A stretch of DNA of 64,000 nt, taken from contig JAPQWV010000307.1 of the NCBI GenBank assembly GCA_027422505.1, positions 496,001-560,000 on the forward strand. The letters run 5' to 3'. Positions 26,056-36,189 of the stretch are shown piece after piece (position 1 is the stretch's first letter; each line of letters starts with the position of its first letter). Source of the DNA: Craterostigma plantagineum. Taxonomy: Eukaryota > Streptophyta > Magnoliopsida > Lamiales > Linderniaceae. The notes under the pieces were generated by a model that made no database searches, had not been told where the DNA came from, and saw only the letters and a program-made list of their open reading frames with translations. Position numbers and translations under genes: made by a program.

Positions 26056-26479
26056 GGGAAATTTCGTTGGGTACCCTCTTGTTTACAACTTCTCCAACTG
26101 GTACCCGAAGTTTTTTCCGAATCAGCGGGTACCCCTAACATTTGATGAAACATAATTCCGTTTCCCTGAATGACCAAAGATGGGATTTGTAGGATTAAAA
26201 TTTAGTAATTTTAACGGGGTTCTGAAAAGACCGTACTACCCACATAATATTCGATACCATTCTATTTTTTCTATATTATTTTCCTTTCTAATTTAACTAA
26301 TATTATGAGGGTATTGCGGTCTTTTCAGAACCTACATTAAAAATTAACTACTTTTAACCCTCAAAATCCCTCTGGAATCGACTTTCTAATCATCAAACGT
26401 TAGGGGTACCAGCTGGAATCGAAATAAACTTTGGGCACCAGTTAAAAAAGTCGTAAACACGAGGGTGACGGAGTTTCCC
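26056..26479. mobile_element. Mutator-type MITE, ~95-bp inverted ends, perfect 9-bp duplication
   Basis: The left end (GGGAAATTTCGTTGGGTACC...) and the reverse complement of the right end (GGGAAACTCCGTCACCCTCG...) match over about 95 bases, sharing GTTTACAACTT/GTTTACGACTT, AACTGGTACCC/AACTGGTGCCC and GGTACCCCTAAC. Identical 9-bp duplications TAAATTTAA flank it (26047-26055 and 26480-26488). It has no coding capacity and lies between two divergent housekeeping genes. Confidence 0.88.
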
Positions 26480-26571
26480 TAAATTTAATTTCATATTCCA
26501 CCTAGAAAAAAACTAATTTTATTAATGTTTCTTATAAAAATGTTGATAGGCAGACCCAAATTTTAACTAAT

Positions 26572-26611
26572 TGGGCTGATCCAATGAAATAGGCCCAAAT
26601 AAATAGGCCCA
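26572..26611 (+). promoter_or_regulatory. Cluster of three site II (TGGGCY/GGCCCA) motifs upstream of L11
   Basis: TGGGCT at 26572-26577 and GGCCCA at 26592-26597 and 26606-26611 lie 68-107 bases upstream of the L11 start codon. Site II elements (TGGGCC/T) are bound by TCP factors and are enriched in promoters of plant ribosomal-protein and nuclear-encoded mitochondrial genes, which fits the downstream gene exactly. Function here is inferred from position and family knowledge. Confidence 0.65.
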
Positions 26612-26678
26612 ATGTTAAAGCGCTCTCCATTCGTCTCTCCACTCTACTCCATTCTCACCTCGCCGGCCCCAAAATACA

Positions 26679-27146
26679 ATGTCGACCCTAAAAGAGATCC
26701 TCGCGCGCCGCCCAGTCTCCGCCACGATCCGATTAACCGTACCCGCCGGCGGAGCCAAGCCTGCGCCGCCCGTGGGCCCCGCGCTGGGTCAGTACCGTCT
26801 AAACCTAATGGCGTTCTGCAAGGACTTCAACGCGAGGACGCAGAAGTACAAGCCCGACACGCCGATGTCCGTCACGATAACGGCGTTCCAGGACAACACG
26901 TTCGAGTTCACCGTCAAGTCGCCGTCGGTGACGTGGTACCTGAAGAAGGCGGCGGGGATCGAGAACGGAAGCAGCCGGCCGGGGCACGTGACGGCGTCGA
27001 CGCTGACGCTGAAGCACGTGTACGAGATCGCGAAGATCAAGCAGGGCGATCCTTTCTGTCAGTACATGTCGCTGGAGAGTATATCGAAGTCGATCATAGG
27101 TACGGCCAATTCCATGGGTATCAAAATTGTTAAGGAGCTTGATTAG
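26679..27146 (+). CDS. Mitochondrial 50S ribosomal protein L11, single exon, 155 aa
   Basis: The full-length uL11 family protein begins with MSTLKEILARRPVSATIRLT and includes VPAGGAKPAPPVGPALGQYR, FCKDFNARTQKYKPDTPMSV, TFEFTVKSPSVTWYLKKAAG and a C-terminal RNA-binding domain ending SKSIIGTANSMGIKIVKELD. uL11 forms the stalk base with 23S-type rRNA in the GTPase-associated centre. The short N-terminus without a long cleavable presequence and the ~155 aa length match the plant mitochondrial L11, rather than the longer plastid form with a transit peptide. Strong GC3 bias and a GGCCCA-rich promoter support active expression. A second open frame (26612-27133) overlaps in another frame and is a shadow. 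Confidence 0.93.
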   Translation: MSTLKEILARRPVSATIRLTVPAGGAKPAPPVGPALGQYRLNLMAFCKDFNARTQKYKPDTPMSVTITAFQDNTFEFTVKSPSVTWYLKKAAGIENGSSRPGHVTASTLTLKHVYEIAKIKQGDPFCQYMSLESISKSIIGTANSMGIKIVKELD

Positions 27147-28335
27147 GTTTGTTGTTTTCCCCCCTTTTTACACAAATTGTGAGTTCATTTCGAACGTGTG
27201 ATTCTATTCCTTTTGTGTTGGCTGTTTTCTTGCTGCTGCTCTCACTTTGTTAATTGAAGGAATTTGCACTCACCTCTGTTTTCTGTGTTTGGAAAATCTC
27301 TTTCATCTTTTACAATTTCTGGGCAGTCGTTACTCGTTAGTAACTAATGGTCCAAAATGGGATAAAAAAAAAAATAAGTGATTCGTTACCATTCTTAAGA
27401 TTCAAGACCAATTAATTATTCTAACTAGGTATGTGATAAGACTGAGTTGTGCTCAGCTCATTTTTTGAGGCTCGAACTCGAAAAGTAACGAGCTTCTTCT
27501 CGAGCTCGGGCCGTGAGCTCGTTTACTCCACAAACTCGAAACGTTTTATATTCAAGGTAAAAAATAAGTTACAATGAAGTTTCGATCAAGTACAAGCATT
27601 GAATTCATGCGAACTGTGATGCATGTCATCAACATTATGCGGCAAATAATTCATCATAACTCATCTTTTTCTTCGACTTAAACGCATGTGTGTATCGTTA
27701 TGCATCACATTGAATTGAGCTTCAAGGTCGTCAAAATTCTTCCATAAATGCGTAATCATGTCACATGTCGAAGATGAATAGCAAGGTCTTAAGTCGATTA
27801 CAAGGGATTATGTGCTCTCACACGTAAGTTTTGTCGGAACTAAAGTTTAGACTAACCGCAGGATCAAGACGACCCAAAATCGGAACGTTTGAATATTAAA
27901 GGTGAAGACTCAAAAAAATGGTGGACTAGAAACTACATTCCTTGAGGACTGAAATATCATTCGCCCAGGGCTGATACTAAGGGTAAATAGGGTGCACTTG
28001 ATAGTTGATAAGGATTAGAGATACTAACCTTAATGGTGAGATTCATCACATCGATGTTGAAAGTGAAACATTTTTCTTTATCTTATTACAAAGTTGTTGA
28101 TATTATCCATTTTGCTATACCATCAAGGAAGATTCCCTTTACTAACACGAAAGCATCCTTGACCCATTCTCAATCTGATATTTTAAACCATAGAAATTAG
28201 GTTTCAACATACGTCCAAATTTCAGTAAAAAAAAAAAAACAATACGTCCAAATTCCCTAGGACATGACCATCGACCTAAGAAACCAAGAATTTAATGCGT
28301 AATTCCAAAACAATAAATTTGTTTTATAACATATA
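27147..28335. other. Intergenic region downstream of L11
   Basis: The 3' flank of L11 is followed by about 1 kb without recognisable coding sequence. It includes a short zone (27430-27560) in which GAGCTCG/CGAGCTC words recur (described separately). The rest looks like unique, AT-moderate sequence. Confidence 0.45.
27430..27560. repeat. Remnant with iterated GAGCTC(G) words
   Basis: GAGCTCG-like words appear repeatedly in both orientations (for example CGAGCTTCTTCTCGAGCTCG and GTGAGCTCG). The composition pattern resembles the word-iterated subterminal regions of the hAT elements in this window. I found no pair of ends or target duplication, so it is probably a fragment. Confidence 0.3.
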
Positions 28336-28711
28336 CTCCGTCCTTCCCGCTAATTTTATCACAACTATCCATTTGGGGGCGTCCGAAACATTTCGTTATT
28401 TAGCAAAAAACTATCACAAATAATCAATATAATAATATTAAATATTCGTAAAAGACGTGTTAAAATATACAATTTTTACCTTTTTATTATACTATATTAT
28501 TATAATAATACCACATTAGTTTAAGATAAAATTATTTGGCCGGAACCGAAACATTTCGTTATTTAGCAAAAAACTATCATAAATAATCAATATAATAATA
28601 TTAAATATTCGTAAAAGACGTGTTAAAATATACATTTTTTCCTTTTTATTGTACTATTTTATTATAATAATACCACCTTAATTTAAGATAAAATTAATTG
28701 GCCGGAAGGAG
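28336..28711. mobile_element. Stowaway-like MITE containing an internal ~163-bp tandem duplication
   Basis: Ends CTCCGTCCTTCC and GGCCGGAAGGAG are inverted repeats flanked by TA on both sides, the Tc1/mariner Stowaway signature. Within it, a ~163-bp segment starting CGAAACATTTCGTTATTTAG occurs twice in tandem (about 28383-28546 and 28547-28706), differing at only a few positions. The element ends about 100 bases before the strictosidine-synthase-like start codon. Confidence 0.75.
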
Positions 28712-28740
28712 TATTTCTCATCCTCTTGCACTACACAAAT

Positions 28741-28757
28741 ATGATATATATATATAT

Positions 28758-28812
<55 letters not shown>
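28741..28812. repeat. Compound (TA)n-(GA)n microsatellite abutting a start codon
   Basis: A (TA)n tract (28744-28772) runs into about 20 GA units (28773-28812), and the last unit touches the ATG at 28813. The GA tract is almost certainly 5' UTR. GA repeats in plant 5' leaders bind BBR/BPC (GAGA-binding) factors, so it may affect expression; length variation is expected. Confidence 0.85.
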
Positions 28813-28817
<5 letters not shown>

Positions 28818-30415
28818 GATTTCGAAAGGCATTGGCATATCAATAGCAGTATTTGCATTACCAGTTATTTTATCTATCCTAGTCTACAAGCTCGACAATT
28901 TCGAGCCAGCCCCTTTAGACCAAGAACTACTATCTCTCAGCGGAGGAGCAAAGCCGCCGTCGTTTCCTTACACCAACGGCCGACTGCTGAGCTGCTCGGA
29001 AAAGATCGGCGACGGCGAGCTTCTGTCGCCGGAGGACATAGCCTACGACGCGAAAAGCGGGCTCATATACACCGGCACCGTCGATGGGTGGATTCACCGT
29101 TTGACTTTGGATGGTTCGAAGATAGAGAGATGGGTCAACACTGAGGGCAGACCACTTGGGCTCGCCCATGGGCTCAACGGCGAACTCATCGTTGCTGATG
29201 CAGACAAGGTATAATTTTCTTTCTTTTTTCTTTTTCTTTTTTCCAGTGGCCCCACCACCACTTAAATGATGAAAAAGAACCTGCCTTCACAATCTAGATC
29301 TACATACGAAGCCATATCATATAGTATTAAAAACACTTGCTTATATCAATCGTACGAGGAACGACTTTGGTATAGTTATTTAGTTGCCCAGATTCAAACA
29401 CTTACTACGATTAATATTTTTATTTGGATCTGTTTAATGTATGATGAGTCTGCTATTTTCTAGGTCAGAGGACACTCAAGTTCCTACGTTTAGTATTGTT
29501 CTTAAATTTAATTGGGTTATATACTTGGGAATAGTTTAGCATTAGAACCCCGATGATAACAACTAGCAAGGTCTTAATAAAACATCACCCGAAATCTTAT
29601 TATAAAAAATGAAGTCTTTTGTTATCTATTTTAACTAAATGAATAAAATTTTGGCATATGCTTGTGTATTTAGTGAAACACATGGATTAGTGTTTGACGT
29701 GGACATGAATGACATGGGATGTAATAAGGCACCCCATCAAAATCTAAAGCCACTTGGGTTAGAGAAAACCAAAATAATAATTAATTGATCAATCAAAGGA
29801 CTACCTTAAAATTTCCTTTTCAAAGCATCGAGAAGATTTGAATTTCTTTTAGATTTTCATACTTTGGGTCTATTGCAGGGGCTATTAAACATAAGTTCAG
29901 ATGGTGTAATAGAATTACTCACCGACCAAGCCGAAGGCGTAAAATTCAGGCTAACGGACGCAGCAGACGTCGCTCGGGACGGAAAGATATACTTCTCCGA
30001 TGCGACGTATAAATACGGCTTCAATGAGCACATTTTCGACATATTCGAAGGCCGCCCCACGGAAGATTGCTGAGCTACGATCCCTACACCAAAGAAACCA
30101 AAGTGCTGATCAGAGACTTGTACTTTGCGAACGGCGTCGCCCTTTCGCCCGATCAAAGCAGCGTTATCGTCTGCGAAACGTACTTGTGAGTTTAATATGA
30201 GACCCATAAGCACGTCGAAAAATTGGATCTTTTGTATTTTGTTTAAATTTTGCAGGATGAGGTGTAAGAGGTACTACATAGAAGGCGAAAGAAAGGGTAC
30301 GGTGGATATGTTCGTCGAGAATCTTCCCGGGCCGCCCGACAACATACGATACGACGGAGAAGGCCGATATTGGATCGCGCTGTGCTTCGTAATAATCATA
30401 ATTCGTCGACGTTCG

Positions 30416-30486
<71 letters not shown>

Positions 30487-30792
30487 ACACGATTTGATCG
30501 GTTTGTTTCTTTTTAGGACTCGTTTCTCATGCATTTGATGCATAAATATCCTACGGTCCGAAAAGTCCTTGCAATCCTCGAGAAGACGACCGGGCGTCCC
30601 CATTCCGAAGGGTACGGAGGAGCTATGGCCGTCGATTTACACGGAAAACCGATCGCTTATTACTACGACCGCAAAGAGTATCTCGTGTCGAGCAGTGTTA
30701 AGATCGGCGAGAGTTTGTATTTCGGTTCGGTCGCTAAGCCTTACATTCTTCGCCTGAACCTCACTCAGCACCCTGAAACTACTACTACATGA
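28813..30792 (+). CDS. Strictosidine-synthase-like protein (SSL), 4 exons, one apparent frameshift
   Basis: Exons 28813-29208, 29879-30185, 30256-30388, 30517-30792. The N-terminus has a membrane-anchor/signal segment ([20 protein letters not shown]). Beta-propeller sequence typical of the family follows: [98 protein letters not shown] and a C-terminal [23 protein letters not shown] proteins share the six-bladed propeller of strictosidine synthase but mostly lack that activity; plant members are ER/vacuole proteins implicated in stress and pollen development. In exon 2 the frame breaks after FEGRP at 30055-30058: one additional C in the run would restore an open 370-aa protein, and every other junction is in phase. 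This is either a sequencing error or a recent null allele. Confidence 0.85.
29209..29878 (+). other. Intron 1 of the SSL gene
   Basis: 670-base intron with GT (AAG|GTATAA) and AG (TTGCAG|GGG) borders. It begins with a pyrimidine-rich tract. Open frame 29266-29463 within it is not coding. No embedded element recognised. Confidence 0.7.
30418..30484. repeat. (TA)33 microsatellite in SSL intron 3
   Basis: An uninterrupted TA dinucleotide run of about 67 bases occupies half of the 128-base intron 30389-30516. It lies between the donor (TTC|GTAATA) and the acceptor (TTTTTAG|GAC). Its length is likely polymorphic. Confidence 0.95.
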
Positions 30793-30955
30793 AGAATGTC
30801 GCAAGAAATAGCCCTTCATGTAATAATAAATACTCAATGCCAAGGGATCCAATATATTATTACATCAGCAATACAAAACCCTTACGAAACGAATCGGCAA
30901 AACAACGTAATAAATAAATTTAAGAAAATAAAGAAAGACGGTCGGGGGAACGAAT

Positions 30956-33923
30956 TTATTCGGTTTTCTTGGCGCCGGCGGCAAAGAACTCGGTGATGAC
31001 ATCGAGGGGCATGCCTTTGGTCTCGGGGACTTTGAGGTAGACGAAAATCCAAGCGATGACGCAGAAGACGGTGTAGATGGCGAATAGGCCCGGGAGCCCA
31101 AGGGCCCGGAGCATGATGGGCGTGGAGTAGGTCACGGCGATGTTCCCGAACCAGTACGTGAGGGCAGTTATGGCTATGCAGAGCCCGCGGACTCGGGTCG
31201 GGAATATCTCAGCGCACAGGATGTTGGGTATGGGCCCGAAGCCCATGACGAAGCAGCAAAGGTAGAGGATCACTGCGGCCGTCGAGATTACGGCGTGGGG
31301 CGTGGGCCCGAGGTCGATGATGCTTCCCAGGAGGAACGCCACGAGCGTGGCGATTAGGACTGGGATCGTCCATAGGAGGAGCCACCTGACGAGTCGAAAG
31401 TGAATAGGAAATAAAATTAGGCGAATTATATCAAATTTGAGGGATTTTATAAAACTGGTAGTTTGATTGTTTTCAGAGGGATGCTATCGGTTATTTAGCC
31501 ACTGTAATTATTTTCATTTATTGCTACTAAATTACCTTCTTCCGGCGAGGTCCATGAGTTTCATGGCGACGCCGATGGACGGAAGCATCAACAACGTCGT
31601 GAGATTGCTTATGAGAAGGGACGCCGAGTCCGAGCTAAGTCCCAAGCTAGAAAGAAGGCTTCCGACGCCGGCTTCCGACAGCATTTGAGGCGTGTAGTAA
31701 AGGACGCCGTTGATGCCCGAAAACTACGCCGTCGAAAAATAAAATCAGACGAAAGAAAAAAAAAAACGGCACACCGATCGATTTTTATCTTTTACCTGCT
31801 GAATGAGCTGCAGCGAAACCCCGACAAACAACGCGTTCTTCACACCGGGCTCTAGAAGGTCCCTCCAGCCCGGCCCGTTCGAACCCGAAGAAACCCCCAA
31901 TGACTGCTTCTTATCCATGGCTTCGTGTATCGAGTTATGGCCCGTAATATCCTCGACTCGAAGAACGGACTGGCTAACAATAGCGGCGGCGTGTACGAAC
32001 TCCCCCTCGCCGGGCGCAACGTCCCCGCCGGGGAGGGAAATGATCGACGAGCGCCTCGAGGCGGCGGCGGGCCCCCCGCCCCCCTCTTGGTGCAAGTATA
32101 TCCTCTGCAGCCCATTCGCGCTCTTCTCGTCCTTTTTGTATGCCAGCTGCCAACCGCCGCCTATCTCCATGCCTGTGGTAACTTCCGCGGGGTGTTCGTC
32201 GCCGTCCAACTCCTGTCGGGATAGCAAAGGGCTCCTCAAATTGTTGTTGGTGTGGTTGTCGTCATCGGATTCTTCGTCTGAGTGCGGCTCGTGGTGGTGG
32301 TTGTTCTCGACGTCCCAATCCTCGGGTTTGCTGACGTGGCTGTCGGCGAGCCCGAACATGCTCCCGAACTTTGAGAAGAGGGCGCTGCCCATGGCGCTCC
32401 CGGAACCTTCCGGAAGCTTCTCGTGGATGCTGCCGAAGAGCTGGACGGTGGGGTCCACGAGCACGCTGCCCTGGCGGGCCCCCATCATGCTGCTGCTGCT
32501 GGGGCCGAGGGTGCTATGGCCTCGGACGGGCTTGGCTATCCACGACTGTCCTTCCTCGGCTCCGTAGAGCTTGATTCCCGCGCCGCCTTGGTCGAGGGCG
32601 TGGTCCTGGTCGTCCGGGCCTATTATGTACTCTTCTATGGACGTCTGTCCTCCTCGGCCCGTCCCCTCGACCAGTAGAGCCATTTCGCCTGGAGAAACAA
32701 AAGCGTTGCAGAATCAACCCTTCCGTAATAGAAATCGGAAGGAGGCCAAGAAGAGAACATCTTTTTAGGTCCATGATGTTTGTGATATGAGCGTTTATTT
32801 TTCACGCATATTTCGTGGTGCAACTAATAGTCCCTAATGGTACCTATTTTAGTGTCCTTTGGTTCCTCGATTAATTTGAACGTTAGTTTGGATGAAATTA
32901 CGGCTCGAGCCAGCACGAATTTATGGGCTGAATCGTAATTCTATCCTTCAGACAACAAAAGTTCGTGCTGGCAGGCCCCGGCCCGACTGACAATATTTGC
33001 TTGCAAGTCTCGTAATTCCATCGAACTCAGAGTATGTTAACGGGAGACCATAACGACATAAAATCGATAACATTAGAGACTAAAAGTGGCATCTCGGATC
33101 TTGAACATGGCGGGCCAAAAAAACCTTTATCCCAAACATTAGGAACTAAAATGAAAGTTCGCCCATGCCCAAAAAAAAGGAACTCACCCGACACGTCTTC
33201 GCGCCCGCGGAGCTTCTGCAGCACCTTCTTCGCCTCCTTCATCCTCCCCTGGCCAACGAGCCACCTCGGCGACTCGGGAAGATACAACAACGCCAGGAAA
33301 AAGTACATCATGGAAGGTATCGAGAGCACGCCGAGCATGAGCCTCCAGTCGGGGGAAGGCGTGAGGGATATCCCGAAGACCATGCAGTAGGATAGGAACA
33401 TCCCGCTCGAGCCGCACAACTGCGGGAACGTGTTGAGGAGCCCTCGAATCTCGGGCGGGGCGGTCTCCGATATGTAGACGGGGACCAAAGTGACCGCGAG
33501 CCCGATCCCGAACCCATCAAGGAGCCGGGCGAGGAGGAGAACGTAGACGTTCGGGGCCCACAGCATGACTAAACCGCTCACGAAGAAGAAGCATGAGGAG
33601 ATTATCAGCATGGGCCGTCGCCCGAGCCGATCGGAGACCGGGCCTGAGAAGGTGGTTATGGCCGTGGCTCCGATGAGTGACGTGGCGACTATGAGGCCTT
33701 CTATGGTGGGCTGGCTTTGGAGTTTGAATTCCCTCTTGATGTATATCACGGATCCTAATGGGTAAAAATTAGACGGTGGAGATCGTCTTATATATATATA
33801 TATTTTTTAATTCACCGAGAAATGTGAAAAAAGAAGTTTCCCACCTGCGATGACTGCGTTATCCCATCCCTGCAATAGGTTGCCGATGGCGGCGGCAATG
33901 GCGATGAGCACAGCGCCTTTCAT
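30956..33923 (-). CDS. Tonoplast sugar transporter (TST/TMT family), 5 exons, 718 aa
   Basis: Exons in transcript order: 33845-33923, 33188-33754, 31796-32688, 31536-31723, 30956-31385 (2157 nt, all phases consistent). The N-terminus MKGAVLIAIAAAIGNLLQGW with DNAVIAG is TM1 of the monosaccharide-transporter family. Sugar-porter signatures are intact: PVSDRLGRRPMLI, LLARLLDGFGIGLAVTLVPV, ISETAPPEIRG, YLPESPRWLVGQGR, and in the C-half FSGINGVLYYTPQMLSEAGV, LAGRRWLLLW, GFGPIPNILCAEIFPTRVRG and VPETKGMPLD. A large hydrophilic loop of about 280 residues between TM6 and TM7 (GQTSIEEYIIGP, EESDDD, SRRSSIISLPGGDVAPGEGE) is the hallmark of TST proteins, which load hexose or sucrose into the vacuole by proton antiport; the loop is a kinase target in Arabidopsis TST1. 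Whether it is TST1 or TST2 is unresolved. The 3' end faces the SSL gene. Confidence 0.95.
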
Positions 33924-34785
33924 CGTCGGCCGTTCGATCTTTTTCGGTGAAATTGGGATCGATTCACTTATTTATTACCTTGCCTGCATCGATATCTGAT
34001 CCGCTGAATGAACAAATTGGTGCCAATTAATGATGCAAATGCATTGATCGAATTAAAACATCACAAGATTTAAAGGGCCTGCAGATAAAGAATTTGAAAA
34101 GACAAACATCACACACGCACATAAGCACTTAAACACACACACACACACATATATATATATACATAAAATATATACACATACACACGGAAACGTATGGACC
34201 ACACGATCTTTATTATTTGATAGAGGTTGATTGAGGCGATGTTAAATAGACCTTGACACACAGATGAATAGGAGAGAGAGATGGAGAATAATGTAAGAGA
34301 ACCTTTATCAGAAGGTGACGATCGAAGAAGAAGAACGTGCTTGGCTCAAACGTTGTCCACTCTGGGGAGTGTTGTGCATGGCCATTATGTTTATATTTGC
34401 AATGTATTTTTGGGAGTTTTGGTATATTATATTCAGTTCTTACTAGTGATGAGCAGATGCTTTCTCCATTCTTTGGACGTCCAACAGTTGCGGTGGAAAC
34501 AGCAAGGAATCAATCACCACACGTTTTTTTGGTAATATATTCATATTGAAATTAAATATTATTAGTTACTGCCCATTAATTACTCGGCGCAGAATTAAAA
34601 CTTCGCTGGCATTCTAATTTTTATTTTGATATAATTGGATTAATTTTGGTAAACTATCTTTAAAACAGTAGTAAATTGCTTCAAATGCCACATATATGTA
34701 TTTGAGTAAGCACGATTCAAACGCTTTCTGCCATAATTTTTTGAAAGCCATTTTATTGTAATGAACCCATTTGATAAAGGCCTAA
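33924..34785. other. TST upstream region with a CA/TA microsatellite
   Basis: The 5' flank of the transporter gene. A compound (CA)n-(TA)n microsatellite sits at about 34134-34162. Small open frames (34281-34549) overlap one another in different frames and show no domain. Some of this interval is probably TST 5' UTR and promoter. Confidence 0.45.
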
Positions 34786-35353
34786 GACTATCTCCAATCG
34801 AAAAACTTATTTTCAAACTTAAATGCATTCTCAAACTCAAAATGCAGTAATTCTTCTCCAACCGACTGACCAATTCTCGAATTCAAAAGACCATTGTAAT
34901 ATTCTCTTCTACCTCAATTTTTAATACTACCCAATTCACAACTTTACAAATTAAACCACATTATAAAAAATAATGTCACAAAATCAATAGTAACCTCAAT
35001 ATTTTTTCATATAAGAAAAAGTAGAAGAAAATAATTATTAATAACAGGGGTCCTTTTATATACGTTTAAAAGAAAAAGTAAAAGAAAATAATTAATAATA
35101 ACAGGGGTCCTTTTATATACTTTTAATTATGTTTATTTTTTATATGGGTACTTTAATAATTAAAATAAAAACAGGGTATCTATTGTAATTTTTAAAACAT
35201 CAAACGTCTTTTGGGATATCTTATTCTCAAACGCATATATGTGTTTTAAAACAGGAGAGAGAAGACGAAAACGCTTTTGAGTTCGCTTTTGTGTACGGTT
35301 GGAGAATTTCTAGTATTACATTTTGGTTTTTTGGGTATCGATAAAAGATGCTC
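34786..35353. mobile_element. PIF/Harbinger-type MITE 1
   Basis: The left end GACTATCTCCAATCG and right end GATAAAAGATGCTC (GAGCATCTTTTATC in reverse) are inverted, with TAA on both sides (34783-34785 and 35354-35356). The GAGCATCTCCAA-type terminus with a TAA/TTA duplication is typical of Tourist-like elements. The internal region has long AT-rich stretches and direct repeats (ATAATTAATAATAACAGGGGTCC-like, near 35025 and 35085). It has no coding. Confidence 0.7.
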
Positions 35354-35356
35354 TAA

Positions 35357-35901
35357 GAGCATCTCCAACGGGTACTTCATTTTGTGTAAAACACGAAAAT
35401 AAAGTACGTCTTTACTCCAATGGGGCTTTATATTTAACACTAATATTGTGTTGATTAGCAGAGATACTCTAGATGTAGAGTACACACAATTTTCAACACA
35501 AAATTGTGTTGTACTTTCTATTTATTTATAATTTATTTAAATAAAAAATATTTTAATTATATTAAAATATTTGATTTTTCTTATAATAATTAAAGTAAAA
35601 ATAATATTAATTTCCTATTATTTATTTATATTTGCGTTTTAATTCATTAAAATTATAATTAAATAATATGCTAAGTTTATAATTTAGTAAATATTAATTA
35701 TCATAATTTATAGACTTTATTTAATTATTATAATATAAGTTTAATATAGTAATTTGATTTTTAGGGTAGAAAATAGAGTTAATGGGTTGGAGTGGAAATT
35801 AGTGTAAAAAGTAGAGTTTATGGGTTGAAGTAAAAGCACTGTAGCAGCTGTAATATTGTGCAGAATCAACTGTATTTTCATGCTGCGGGTTGAAGATGCT
35901 C
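35357..35901. mobile_element. PIF/Harbinger-type MITE 2, immediately adjacent to MITE 1
   Basis: Left end GAGCATCTCCAACGGGTACT and right end GCGGGTTGAAGATGCTC are inverted repeats flanked by TAA (35354-35356, shared with MITE 1, and 35902-35904). The middle is AT-rich and the subterminal parts carry TTGTGT/ACACAA words. A further fragment at about 35953-36003 (GAGCATCTTCAACCCGCAGC) repeats this element's right end in inverted orientation. Confidence 0.75.
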
Positions 35902-36189
35902 TAAGTTTCTAACATTCATACATGCGTCTTTAATCTGATTAATCGAAACTTAGAGCATCTTCAACCCGCAGCATGAAAATACAGTATGAAAATACAGTTG
36001 AATATGACAACCCAAAAGGAAAAAAAAAATAGAAATGGAAAAAACTTAAAATATGCGTGAGTTGTGTGAATTTTTTTCTTTCGTTTCAGAAAGAACCTAT
36101 AATAATGAATTATTTAACGTTTAATTAAGGTGTATGTACTGCACTTACATACCCAAAGAATAAAAGAAATATCAGTTCATTACCCTGTC

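Larger units (their letters stand above)
25884..26678. promoter_or_regulatory. Divergent promoter region between DIS3 and mitochondrial L11
   Basis: DIS3 (minus) and L11 (plus) start 795 bases apart, head to head. A 424-bp Mutator-type MITE occupies the middle (26056-26479), leaving about 170 bases on the DIS3 side and 190 bases on the L11 side as likely core promoters. Confidence 0.5.

Noticed and set aside
26612..27133. 173-codon frame over the L11 gene
   Set aside because: Different frame from the clear uL11 protein; Arg-rich shadow of GC-biased coding sequence.
30125..30603. Open frames with long (IY)n runs
   Set aside because: Translations of the (TA)33 intron microsatellite in the SSL gene.
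31803..32567. 254-codon plus-strand frame opposite the sugar transporter
   Set aside because: Exact antisense of exon 3 of the TST gene, which has strong family motifs; no independent support.
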